Positions 7,526-15,154 of a stretch of DNA of 39,782 nt are shown here, piece by piece. How positions within the stretch are numbered: the stretch's first letter is position 1; every line of letters starts with the position of its first letter. The translations under genes and the position numbers were made by a program. A model generated the notes under the pieces. That model was not told the origin of the DNA and made no database searches. It was given only the letters and a program-made list of their open reading frames with translations. Source of the DNA: Sva-07 sp038321235 (GTDB taxonomy: Bacteria > Actinomycetota > Acidimicrobiia > Acidimicrobiales > Ilumatobacteraceae); NCBI GenBank assembly GCA_038321235.1, contig JBBQEU010000014.1, forward strand, positions 1 through 39,782, read 5' to 3'.

Positions 7526-7685
7526 CCGACCGCCTCGCCCTTCGGCTCGACGTGGGGATCGTGTTCCCCTCCGACACGCGCGCCAGCGACGGCGTCGACA
7601 CCATCAGCGTCTGATTTTCTCCGTCGGGCCGCCGTTCGACCTGGCGCCGCTTGGGCCGTCGCGACGAACGGTCTACGGTGGTCGG

Positions 7686-8534
7686 GTGACCGACGAACAA
7701 CGGCCCTATGGCGCCGGCCATGCCGATCCTGCCCTCAAGCGTGTGCGCACTCGGCACTTCCAGCGGGCGAAGGAGCAGGGCATCAGGATCACCGGCCTCA
7801 CCAGCTACGACTTCCTGTCGGCTGCGATCTTCGACGACGCGGGCATCGACTTCCTGCTGGTCGGCGACTCCGCCGGCAACACCGTGTTCGGCTACGACAC
7901 CACCATTCCCGTGACGGTCGACGAACTGATCCCGCTGACCGCCGCCGTCGTGCGCGGAGCGAAGCGGGCCTTCGTGATCGCCGACATGCCGTTCGGTTCC
8001 TACGAGAACGGCCCGGACGAGGCGCTCGCCACCGCCATCCGCTTCATGAAGGAAACCGGGGCCCACGCCGTGAAGCTCGAGGGCGGCGTACGCAGCGCGA
8101 AGCAGATCAAGAGGATCGTGCGCGCCGGCATACCAGTGATGGCGCACATCGGTTTCACGCCCCAGAGCGAGCACGGACTCGGCGGTCACATCATCCAGGG
8201 GCGAGGCGAAGGAGCCGAACAACTGCTCGCCGACGCTCACGCTGTCGAGGAAGCCGGGGCCTTTGCGGTCGTACTCGAGATGGTGCCGTCGGCGGTTGCC
8301 GGGCAGGTCACCAAGGAGTTGTCGATCCCGACGATCTCGGTCGGTGCCGGTCCAGAGTGCGATGGCCAACTGCTCGTGTGGAGCGATTGGGCCGGCTTCA
8401 CTCGGGGTCGCATCCCGAAGTTCGTCAAGCAGTACGCGTCGATCGGCCAGACGTTGCTCGACGCCGCGATCGCCTTTCGCGAAGACGTCGAATCCGGCGT
8501 GTATCCGTCGGCCGAGCACGAGTACGGCGAGTGA
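7686..8534 (+). CDS. panB: 3-methyl-2-oxobutanoate hydroxymethyltransferase
   Basis: PanB transfers a hydroxymethyl group from 5,10-methylene-THF to 2-oxoisovalerate, giving ketopantoate for pantothenate/CoA synthesis. From GTG 7686 the protein is 282 residues, close to the family size. Signatures are ITGLTSYDFLSAAIFDDAGI, DFLLVGDSAGNTVFGY, VKLEGG, MAHIGFTPQ and IPTISVGAGPECDGQLLV. An upstream in-frame ATG at 7494 would overlap pepF and add a low-complexity Arg/Pro segment, so I reject it. The 160-nt gap before the gene holds no recognisable element. A hydrolase gene follows after 7 nt. Confidence 0.95.
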   Translation: MTDEQRPYGAGHADPALKRVRTRHFQRAKEQGIRITGLTSYDFLSAAIFDDAGIDFLLVGDSAGNTVFGYDTTIPVTVDELIPLTAAVVRGAKRAFVIADMPFGSYENGPDEALATAIRFMKETGAHAVKLEGGVRSAKQIKRIVRAGIPVMAHIGFTPQSEHGLGGHIIQGRGEGAEQLLADAHAVEEAGAFAVVLEMVPSAVAGQVTKELSIPTISVGAGPECDGQLLVWSDWAGFTRGRIPKFVKQYASIGQTLLDAAIAFREDVESGVYPSAEHEYGE

Positions 8535-8541
8535 CCGCAGG

Positions 8542-9228
8542 ATGACAGTGGCGACACGCCTGCACACCGTCCGTCTCGGTGTCGGACCGCCCATCGTGTT
8601 CGTCCACGGGATGGGAACCTCGGCGGCAACCTGGGATCGGTGCGCGGCCCTGCTCGCCGATCGGTTCACCACGATCGCCGTCGATCTCCTGGGCCACGGG
8701 TCGTCGCCGGTTCCCGACGATCCCGGCGAGTACACACGCGATCGCATGTTGAGCGACCTCGACGACATCCTCGGCGATCTCGACGAGCCGGCTGTGCTCG
8801 TCGGCCATTCGCTCGGCGGCTACCTGGCCCTGGCACACGCCGCCACGCGAACAGGCGTCACGAACGCCATCGTCGTGCTCAACACCGGGCCGGGCTTCCG
8901 AGATCCGGAGAAGCGCGAGGGTTGGAACGAACGCTCACGTCGCAACGCCCACCGCTTCGGCGTGCCCGAGCAGGTGACCACCATGAACCTTCAAGACGAC
9001 TCCGTCGTGATGGACCGCCTCGCCTCGATCCAGACACCCACCCTCGTCCTCGCCGGCGGCGACGATCGCCCCGAGTACACGGCGTCGGGGCAGTACCTCG
9101 AACGCAAGATGCCCGATGCCCGCCTCGTGGTGATCGACGGTGGTGGCCACTCGATGCACGAGGACTCCCACGCCGCTCAGGTCGCCGCCGAGATTGCCGC
9201 CTTCGTCGGAACCCTCGATCGCTCGTAA
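8542..9228 (+). CDS. Alpha/beta hydrolase
   Basis: The 228-residue alpha/beta-hydrolase begins at ATG 8542, 7 nt after panB, so it is in the same operon. It shows the oxyanion strand PPIVFVHGMG, the nucleophile elbow VGHSLGG (Ser), the acid strand TPTLVLAGGDDRP (Asp) and GGGHSMHED (catalytic His). The fold covers esterases, lactonases and C-C hydrolases; substrate cannot be assigned. The panB context does not by itself imply a pantothenate role. Confidence 0.88.
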   Translation: MTVATRLHTVRLGVGPPIVFVHGMGTSAATWDRCAALLADRFTTIAVDLLGHGSSPVPDDPGEYTRDRMLSDLDDILGDLDEPAVLVGHSLGGYLALAHAATRTGVTNAIVVLNTGPGFRDPEKREGWNERSRRNAHRFGVPEQVTTMNLQDDSVVMDRLASIQTPTLVLAGGDDRPEYTASGQYLERKMPDARLVVIDGGGHSMHEDSHAAQVAAEIAAFVGTLDRS

Positions 9229-9279
9229 CGGCAGGAGGGCTCGGCCCCACCGATGGACCAGGTCCGAACGAACAACGCC

Positions 9280-9537
9280 TCAGTGGTGGCGGAGGGCGTC
9301 GATGAGTTCGCTCTTCGACATCGACGACCGGCCGTCGATCCCGATGTCCTTGGCGCGGTCGTAGAGGTCGTCCTTCGTCCACTCCACGTACGGCGGTGAT
9401 GACCCGCCACGCTTGCCAGCAGTGGTTGCGTCGGTGTTGGCGATGCGGGCCGCCTTCTCCTTGCTCGCGCCATCCCGACGCAGCGCTTCATAACGTTCGT
9501 CGTCCTTTACGCTGGGTCCGGGGCTCCTGCCAGGCAT
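9280..9537 (-). CDS. Small Rho-N/SAP-like basic protein (DUF7218-type)
   Basis: This is an 85-residue soluble basic protein with a perfect GGAGGT Shine-Dalgarno 6 nt before ATG 9537. It begins MPGRSPGPSVKDDERYEALR, continues with SKEKAARIANT and a KRGGSSPPYVEWTKDDLYD linker. It ends in a helix-loop-helix, RAKDIGIDGRSSMSKSELIDALR, resembling the Rho N-terminal/SAP-type fold (residues about 54-83). Such short proteins are widespread in actinobacteria and are often annotated only by DUF; nucleic-acid binding is plausible but not shown. It converges on the hydrolase at 8542-9228. Confidence 0.83.
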   Translation of the reverse strand: MPGRSPGPSVKDDERYEALRRDGASKEKAARIANTDATTAGKRGGSSPPYVEWTKDDLYDRAKDIGIDGRSSMSKSELIDALRHH

Positions 9538-9654
9538 GTCGACCTCCTTCATCGGGAGTTGGCCATCGTTTCGCGGTCGCGGAGGATCCGGTACCCGCCC
9601 GTCGGATCCGACAAACGGTTGCCCGTCGCCGACCTCGGGTACAACAGGCGCATC

Positions 9655-9774
9655 ATGCCGCAGCCCGTCCCGTCCAGCCCACCGCCCCCGGACGCCCCGA
9701 ACCGAACGATCCACTATGTCGGCCTCGGTGCGCTGGTGATCCTCCTGATCGTCGGGTTGATCGTGATCTTCTGA
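9655..9774 (+). CDS. 39-residue tail-anchored membrane peptide
   Basis: ATG 9655 opens 39 codons: a Pro/Ser-rich N-terminus of about 20 residues, MPQPVPSSPPPPDAPNRTIH, then YVGLGALVILLIVGLIVIF ending exactly at the stop. That is a single C-terminal transmembrane helix with a cytoplasmic-type N-terminus. An upstream in-frame ATG at 9559 would add an Arg-rich segment overlapping the divergent promoter, so it is less likely. No family is recognised. It converges on the ABC permease gene with only 5 nt between them. Confidence 0.55.
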   Translation: MPQPVPSSPPPPDAPNRTIHYVGLGALVILLIVGLIVIF

Positions 9775-9779
9775 CGCGA

Positions 9780-11441
9780 TCAGGCCATGTCGCGACGGTC
9801 GAGCGCAACGAGACCGGCGACGATCAGCCCGATGGCGAGCGCCGTCAGGATGACGAGCGGCAGCCACGCCATCGATGCGGCAGGAAGCGCCGGCACGTGT
9901 TGGAACGGCGAGAGGTTCAACGCCCACTGTGGGAGATTCAGCACGCTGGCGAACATCGCGGCCACGAACACCCACGCGATCACCGCCCAAGCGGCGAGCG
10001 ACCACCGGGGCAGCAACCCGTGCAGCAACAGTGTGACACCGGCGACCACCCACATCGCGGGTACGAACACCAGCGCCGCTGCGACGAGTCCACCGAGGCG
10101 GCCGACGTCACCCAGCACGAGCGCTGCGCCAACTCCCATTGCGGCGCCGCACACGAACGCCAACGCGCCCGAGCCGACCAACGCAACCGCGAGGTGACCC
10201 GACGCCCACTCACGCCGGTCGACCGGCGCCGCAAGTATCGGATCGACCCGCCCGGACACTTCCTCCGAACGCAGGCGAAGCACCGACGACACGGTGAACG
10301 CGGTCGCGAACAGCGCCATGATCAGCATGGCGGTCGACAAGAACGCATCGGTCACCGAGCCGATACCCAACTGCGCGAAGAAGTCGGCCATGTCAGCGTT
10401 GTCCTCCAGGATCTGTTCGGCCTGGTCAGCAACGAGGCCGTAGAAGAAGGCGAGCGCGCCCAGCCCGACCGCCCAGCCGATCAGGACGCCTCGTTGCAGA
10501 CGCCACGCAAGACCACGTGCCGTCGACAGCGCAGGAGTTGCCTCGGAGCGACCGCTGCGCTGAGCGACGAGTCCACTGCCGTAATCGCGGTGATCCTGCA
10601 GCGCACGCGCTGCGACCACCAGCGCCGGAGTAGCGACAGCGGGCAGGATCAGCACCCACCATCGTTCGTCGGCGTAGGAGCGAATCGACTGCGCCCACCC
10701 GATCGGCGACGCCCACGAGAGCGCTCCGTTGCCGACATCACCGATCGCCCGCAGCACGAACGCGATCCCCACCGTCGCCCCGCCGGCGGCCAGTGCACCA
10801 CGCGACCCGCTGGCGACCTGAGCAGTCACGGCGCCAACGCCGGCGAACACCATCCCAACTCCCACCATCGACGCGCCGAACGCGATCGATCCCGCCGCGG
10901 GCAGTCCGAATGCAATCAGCGCAACAACGCTGCCAGCAGCGATCGTCACGTTGACAACGAGCGAGCCGATCATCGCCGAGGCGAGCGGGGCGTGGCGCCC
11001 TACCGGTGCGGCCCGCAGGAGTTCGGCGCGGTCGGTCTCTTCCTCCGTGCGGGTGTGTCGCACCACCATGAACACGCCCATCACGGCCACGGCGATGAAC
11101 AACCACAGTGCGGTCTCGTTCATCACGACCGCGCCGAGGGTCGGATCGTCGAGGCCGTGACCAGGACCGGCCTGGATGATCAGCGCCGAGTTGCCCCGCA
11201 CCGTGCGGGCGTAGCCCTCGAGCTCTTCGGGTGTGGTGTACAGCGCCGCGACGCTCGACGCCGACACGGTCATCAGTCCGACCAGTCCGATCATCCACAT
11301 GGCGATGCGGAATCGATCCCGCCGCAACACCAACCACACGAGGCGTCGCGTCCCGGTGAACGACGAACTCGATGACGATCGATCTGGCGCCGGGTGATCC
11401 TCTGACGTCGCCACCGTCGGATCGACGGCGATGCCGGTCAT
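9780..11441 (-). CDS. ABC transporter permease, polyketide-antibiotic exporter type
   Basis: The 553-residue protein has about 12 hydrophobic segments arranged as two similar six-helix halves. Each half begins with a soluble linker (RRLVWLVLRRDRFRIAMWM near residue 35; ARGLAWRLQRGVLIGWAVG near 310). Between helices lie conserved cytoplasmic loops with EEVSGRVDPILAAPVDRREW and RAELLRAAPVGR. This double-length permease is typical of the TnrB-like family paired with an ATPase of the Rv1218c kind, which exports polyketides and drugs. The ATG overlaps the ATPase stop by 4 nt. The substrate is unknown. Confidence 0.88.
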   Translation of the reverse strand: MTGIAVDPTVATSEDHPAPDRSSSSSSFTGTRRLVWLVLRRDRFRIAMWMIGLVGLMTVSASSVAALYTTPEELEGYARTVRGNSALIIQAGPGHGLDDPTLGAVVMNETALWLFIAVAVMGVFMVVRHTRTEEETDRAELLRAAPVGRHAPLASAMIGSLVVNVTIAAGSVVALIAFGLPAAGSIAFGASMVGVGMVFAGVGAVTAQVASGSRGALAAGGATVGIAFVLRAIGDVGNGALSWASPIGWAQSIRSYADERWWVLILPAVATPALVVAARALQDHRDYGSGLVAQRSGRSEATPALSTARGLAWRLQRGVLIGWAVGLGALAFFYGLVADQAEQILEDNADMADFFAQLGIGSVTDAFLSTAMLIMALFATAFTVSSVLRLRSEEVSGRVDPILAAPVDRREWASGHLAVALVGSGALAFVCGAAMGVGAALVLGDVGRLGGLVAAALVFVPAMWVVAGVTLLLHGLLPRWSLAAWAVIAWVFVAAMFASVLNLPQWALNLSPFQHVPALPAASMAWLPLVILTALAIGLIVAGLVALDRRDMA

Positions 11442-12406
11442 CCCGGCTCGCCCTGCTCGGTCTTGGGGCTCGTGGCGGCGTTGGCGACCCCCAGTTCGTC
11501 GCCATAGTGGCGCAGGAACAACTCTTCGAGTGTCGGCGGCTGACTCACGAGCGAACGAATGCCGAAGCCCGAAAGGTGACGGATCGTCTCGTCGAGGGCG
11601 CTGCCATCAACGTGGAAGCGAACGTGTCCGTCGTCGACGGCCACGTCGTGGACACCCTCGATGGTGGCGAGTCCGTCGATCGGCTGATCGGTCGACACCG
11701 TGATGCTCGTGCGGGTGAGCTGTCGCATTTCGGCGAGCGTGCCGGTCTCCACGGCGCGACCTTGTCGGATGATGGTGACGCGGTCGCACAGTTTCTCGAC
11801 CTCGGCGAGGATGTGGCTCGACAGCAGCACCGTGCGTCCCTCGCGTGTGGCGTCGAGGATGCAGTCCTGGAACACCGACTCCATCAGCGGGTCGAGTCCC
11901 GACGTCGGTTCGTCGAGCAACAACAGTTCCGCACCCGACGACAAACCGGCAACCAGAGCCACCTTCTGTCGGTTGCCCTTGGAGTACGTGCGGCTCTTCT
12001 TGGTCGGGTCGAGGGCCAGCCGCTCGATCAGTTCATCGCGTTTGGAACGGTCGATGGTCTGCTGACCTCGTCGTCTGCTGCCGCCGCCCTCGCTCAGACG
12101 TGCGAGCAGATCGATCGTCTCGCCGCCGGACAGGTTCGGCCACAGGTTGACGTCGCCCGGTACGTAGCCGATGCGACGGTGCAGGTCGACGGCGTCGCGC
12201 CACGGGTCGCCTCCGAGCAGCGTTGCGGTTCCGCTGTCGGCTCGCAGCAGCCCGAGCAGGATCCGGATCGTGACCGTCTTGCCGGCACCGTTCGGGCCGA
12301 GGAAACCGTGCACCTCACCGGTGCGCACGTCGAGGTCGAGGCCGTCGACCGCCCGGGTTGTCCCGAACGCCTTGTGGAGGCCTTCGATCATGATCGCAGA
12401 CGACAC
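11438..12406 (-). CDS. ABC transporter ATPase, polyketide-antibiotic exporter type
   Basis: The 322-residue cytoplasmic ATPase has Walker A GPNGAGKT (37-44), Walker B LLLLDEPTSGLDP and switch His in LLSSHILAEVEKL. The signature loop reads YSKGNRQKV rather than LSGGQ, a variant characteristic of the drug/polyketide exporter subfamily. The C-terminal 90 residues are the usual DUF4162-like regulatory extension. It is the first gene of a two-gene operon with the permease. A short dyad GTCTG-C-CAGAC (12429-12439) lies 23 nt upstream of its ATG. Confidence 0.93.
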   Translation of the reverse strand: MSSAIMIEGLHKAFGTTRAVDGLDLDVRTGEVHGFLGPNGAGKTVTIRILLGLLRADSGTATLLGGDPWRDAVDLHRRIGYVPGDVNLWPNLSGGETIDLLARLSEGGGSRRRGQQTIDRSKRDELIERLALDPTKKSRTYSKGNRQKVALVAGLSSGAELLLLDEPTSGLDPLMESVFQDCILDATREGRTVLLSSHILAEVEKLCDRVTIIRQGRAVETGTLAEMRQLTRTSITVSTDQPIDGLATIEGVHDVAVDDGHVRFHVDGSALDETIRHLSGFGIRSLVSQPPTLEELFLRHYGDELGVANAATSPKTEQGEPG

Positions 12407-12472
12407 GGATGTCCCTTCGCAAAATCAAGTCTGCCAGACACCATAGATCACACGGTGCAGATCAGTTGATGC

Positions 12473-12501
12473 TTGCTGCTCTACCTACTGGTCGGTAGGC
12501 T
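12473..12501 (+). promoter_or_regulatory. Candidate desaturase promoter with TetR-type operator in the spacer
   Basis: TTGCTG (12473-12478), a 17-nt spacer and TAGGCT (12496-12501) form a plausible housekeeping promoter 38 nt before the desaturase ATG. The imperfect dyad CTACCTACTGGTCGGTAGG (12481-12499) sits across the spacer and -10 box. It resembles the ACCnACnGGTnGGT operators bound by many actinobacterial TetR regulators. A repressor there would block polymerase. No TetR gene is in the window. Confidence 0.5.
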
Positions 12502-12539
12502 GGCTCGAGTACCTATCTTTGCTCGCCACGAGGAGTGCC

Positions 12540-13616
12540 ATGTCGGCCACCGCCACCCGCACCAGTGTCGTCCGCAGCGCTGATTCGATGATCGAGACGC
12601 CGACCGGCCTGAAGCCGGTGCTCGACGTCATCCCCGACCACTGCTACGAGCGCTCGACCGCTCGGGGGCTGCTGCTGTTCGGGCGGGACGTCGTCATCTT
12701 CGGCCTGACGGTGTGGGGCCTGCTCTCGACGAACAACCCAGTGTTGCTGGTTCCGCTGTGGCTGCTCGCGGGCATCTCGGTGGCCGGGCTGTTCGTGATC
12801 GGCCACGACGCCGCGCACGACGCACTGTTCGACTCCAAACGCCTCAACGCGCTCGTCGCCCGTTTGTCGATGCTCCCGTCACTGCACGCCGTTGAGGTCT
12901 GGGTGTTCGGCCACAACCGCGTGCACCACGGCCACACGCTCAAACAGGGAATCGACTTCGTGTGGCATCCGCTCACCGTCGAGCAGTACGAGCAGCTCGG
13001 GCGTTTCGCCACGCTGCGCCACAAACTCGAATGGGGGCCGTTCGGCGCCGGCGCCTACTACCTGCGTGAAGTGTGGTGGAACAAGATGGTGCGCTTCACA
13101 CCGCCGGCTCGGTGGGCCAAGCAGATGCGTCGCGATCAGGCGATCGTCGCGATCTACGCGATCGGTGCGATGGCCCTGCTCGTCGCGCTCGACGGCACTG
13201 GCGGAATCTGGCAGTGGGTGAAAGTCGTCGTGGTGCCGTTCCTGCTGTTCTGCCAGACGATTGGTTGGGTGGTGCACGTGCATCACATCGCGCCGGAGAT
13301 CCGCTGGTGGCCGCGCCGCGAATGGAACCGCTTCCGGGGTCAGGTCGAGGGCACGACGATCTTGTGGGGGCCGCCGGGTTGGGACTTCTTCTTCCACTGG
13401 ATCATGGTGCACCTCCCCCACCACGTCGACATGCGGGTGCCCTGCTATCGCCTCCCCGAAGCTGCCCGAGCGATCGCCGAGGCGTTCCCAGACCAGGTCG
13501 ACGAACGCCCGATCCGTGTTCGTGACTACCTCGCGTCGACCAAGGCCTGCAAGCTCCACGACTTCGAAACCGGCACCTGGCACCCCTACCCCGCTTCGAT
13601 TACATCGCGGGTCTGA
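12540..13616 (+). CDS. Membrane fatty-acid desaturase
   Basis: The protein has 358 residues from ATG 12540, with GAGGAG just upstream. It carries the histidine clusters of the di-iron membrane desaturase family: HDAAHD (89-94), HNRVHHGH (125-132), and HVHH (246-249) with HLPHHVD (291-297). Hydrophobic pairs near 50-88 and 200-245 anchor it in the inner membrane. The family introduces a cis double bond into acyl chains using O2 and a ferredoxin or similar donor; position specificity is unknown. The last codons (ITSRV) and the stop lie inside the palindrome at 13596-13666, so the C-terminus may have been remodelled by that element. Confidence 0.9.
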   Translation: MSATATRTSVVRSADSMIETPTGLKPVLDVIPDHCYERSTARGLLLFGRDVVIFGLTVWGLLSTNNPVLLVPLWLLAGISVAGLFVIGHDAAHDALFDSKRLNALVARLSMLPSLHAVEVWVFGHNRVHHGHTLKQGIDFVWHPLTVEQYEQLGRFATLRHKLEWGPFGAGAYYLREVWWNKMVRFTPPARWAKQMRRDQAIVAIYAIGAMALLVALDGTGGIWQWVKVVVVPFLLFCQTIGWVVHVHHIAPEIRWWPRREWNRFRGQVEGTTILWGPPGWDFFFHWIMVHLPHHVDMRVPCYRLPEAARAIAEAFPDQVDERPIRVRDYLASTKACKLHDFETGTWHPYPASITSRV

Positions 13617-13666
13617 CCCGTGTTGTAATCGGATTACATCAGGGGTCAGACCCGCGATGTAATCGA
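13596..13666. repeat. Compound palindrome between convergent genes (GTC-W-GAC family, variant)
   Basis: Outer arms 13596-13619 and 13643-13666 are perfect 24-bp inverted repeats. The element is also two tandem imperfect 33-bp palindromes, each bounded by GATTACA and TGTAATC and centred on GGGTC-W-GACCC. It contains the desaturase stop codon (13614-13616) and lies 15 nt from the stop of the convergent OYE gene. Its centre resembles the GGTGTC-W-GACACC palindromes elsewhere in the window. It could act as a bidirectional terminator and looks like a REP/REPIN pair. Confidence 0.9.
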
Positions 13667-13680
13667 CGCGCAGTTGACGG

Positions 13681-15093
13681 TCATCGCAGGCGGGCTTTTG
13701 CTTCTCGCTTGGCTCTGGTGAGTTGGACGCGCTGCGGATGATCCTTGTAGAACGGGTCGAGCGGGTAGCAGCCCGACACGAGCCCGTTGCGCGGCGCCGT
13801 GGTGCAGTCGCTGAACGTTCGGCAGATCAGGCTGCGTTCGGGCACCCGTCCCGCCAGCACATCGGCGGCCAACTCGGGATACGACAGGATCATCCTCCCG
13901 AGCCCGATCATCGTTGCGCCACCGCCGCCGACCACGGCTTGGCCGACGTTGGCGAGCCAATCCTGCACGTACGAGTAGCCCGAACCGATGATCGTGAGTT
14001 CGGGATGCGCCGCCGACAGCTCCGCGGTCACCGCGAGTTGCCGGGCCACACCGACCAGCGGGTCCTCGGGCGGCTGATAGCCGTCAGAGGGCGGAAAGTA
14101 GGCGGGGCGTTGGACGTGCGGGTTGTAGTACGGGCTGCCAGCGGTGGTGCTCACCAGCCCGATGCCGAGCGCAGTGAACTGGTCGAGCAGTGCATGGGTC
14201 TCCGCGAGGTCGATCCCGAGGCCGGTGCCGTCGCCGCCGAATGCGAAGCGATACGGGTCGGCCGACTCGGGCTCGCCCACTCCCCCGCCACCGGGCACGA
14301 ACGGCACCATGTCGAACGCCGACAGGCGAACGGCGATGGCAAGACCCGGAGCGCGTTCGCGAACGCCGGTGACCACGGTTCGGAGGAACTCCGTGCGGCC
14401 GTGCAGGTCGCCGCCGAAGCGGCCATCGCGGTCGTAGCCGGTCAGCAGTTCGTGCAACAGGTAGCCGTGACAGTGCTTGACGTCGACGAAGTCGAATCCC
14501 GCCTGCTGTGCGAGCACTGCCGCGTCGACGTACTCCTCGGCGAGCTGCTCGAGCTCGCCGTCGCTGAACACGGCCCGCGCGTCGACGCCCACGCGCCGGT
14601 CGAGCAGCGGGTGCGCGTAGGCAGTCCTCGGACTCGGCGCGCCCTCGGGCCGCGACCACCGACCGGAGTGGGTGAGTTGCAGGCCGGCGACCTGCGTTGG
14701 ATCGAGGAGTGCTCGCAGCTCAGCGATCTCATCGACGGTGCGGTCGTCGATGATCAGCTGGTTGGGGTTCGCTCGACCGTCGGAGCGCACCGCCGTCGCC
14801 TCGCCCCACACCAGCCCGCAGCCGCTCGTGCCGAAGCGCCGCCAACGCCGCCGCACCAGGTCGGTGGGGCGGCCGTCGGTGGTGCCGTCCCATCCCTCCA
14901 TCGGCAACACCGCGAACCGGTTCGGTGCCGTCAGTCTGCCCGACGCACCATCTCGTATCTCGACCGGCTGCGCGAGGACACCGTCGGGATCGACGCGGTC
15001 GTCGATCGGGATCTCGATGCCGAGTTCGGCGCAGTGCTCGCGGAACGCGTCGACCGTGTCGAGCTTCTTCACCTGCGTCCAGCGCACACTCAT
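13681..15093 (-). CDS. Old-yellow-enzyme-type NADH:flavin oxidoreductase
   Basis: From ATG 15093 the protein is 470 residues, longer than the usual 360. It has the OYE TIM-barrel landmarks: NRFAVLPMEGWDG near the N-terminus, GLVWGEATAV, LQLTHSGRWSRPEG, the active-site-type DFVDVKHCHGYLLHELLTGY with DRFGG-like DGRFGGDLHGRTEF, and ATMIGLGRMILSYPELAADV for phosphate binding of FMN. A Cys-containing tail (ICRTFSDCTTAPRNGLVSGC) follows. Members reduce activated C=C bonds or demethylate; the substrate is unknown. It lies downstream of DapA-like and acyl-CoA dehydrogenase genes on the same strand, separated by the 15104-15138 palindrome. Confidence 0.9.
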   Translation of the reverse strand: MSVRWTQVKKLDTVDAFREHCAELGIEIPIDDRVDPDGVLAQPVEIRDGASGRLTAPNRFAVLPMEGWDGTTDGRPTDLVRRRWRRFGTSGCGLVWGEATAVRSDGRANPNQLIIDDRTVDEIAELRALLDPTQVAGLQLTHSGRWSRPEGAPSPRTAYAHPLLDRRVGVDARAVFSDGELEQLAEEYVDAAVLAQQAGFDFVDVKHCHGYLLHELLTGYDRDGRFGGDLHGRTEFLRTVVTGVRERAPGLAIAVRLSAFDMVPFVPGGGGVGEPESADPYRFAFGGDGTGLGIDLAETHALLDQFTALGIGLVSTTAGSPYYNPHVQRPAYFPPSDGYQPPEDPLVGVARQLAVTAELSAAHPELTIIGSGYSYVQDWLANVGQAVVGGGGATMIGLGRMILSYPELAADVLAGRVPERSLICRTFSDCTTAPRNGLVSGCYPLDPFYKDHPQRVQLTRAKREAKARLR

Positions 15094-15103
15094 TGCGCTC
15101 ACC

Positions 15104-15138
15104 GTGTTACTCGTGGTGTCTGACACCACGAGTAACAC
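15104..15138. repeat. 35-bp perfect palindrome, GTC-T-GAC centre
   Basis: GTGTTACTCGTGGTGTC (15104-15120), T, then its exact reverse complement (15122-15138). This copy lies between two leftward genes: after the DapA-like stop and 11 nt before the OYE ATG. It is the only copy in the window not between convergent genes. It is nearly identical to the elements at 24259, 26659 and 31778. Confidence 0.95.
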
Positions 15139-15154
15139 TCGTCGATCGATGGTG

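Noticed and set aside
7494..7685. N-terminal extension of PanB from ATG 7494
   Set aside because: It overlaps the end of pepF and adds a low-complexity Arg/Pro segment absent from the family; GTG 7686 gives the normal size.
9396..11375. 659-codon plus-strand frame opposite the ABC permease
   Set aside because: The composition is Arg/His/Asp-rich shadow coding, while the minus strand has clear membrane helices and coupling to an ATPase gene.
13596..13666. Insertion sequence ends
   Set aside because: No transposase gene or target duplication lies between or beside the inverted repeats; a non-autonomous palindrome fits better.
13723..15123. Long plus-strand frame antisense to the OYE gene
   Set aside because: High-GC codon bias leaves antisense frames open; the minus strand shows full OYE motifs.
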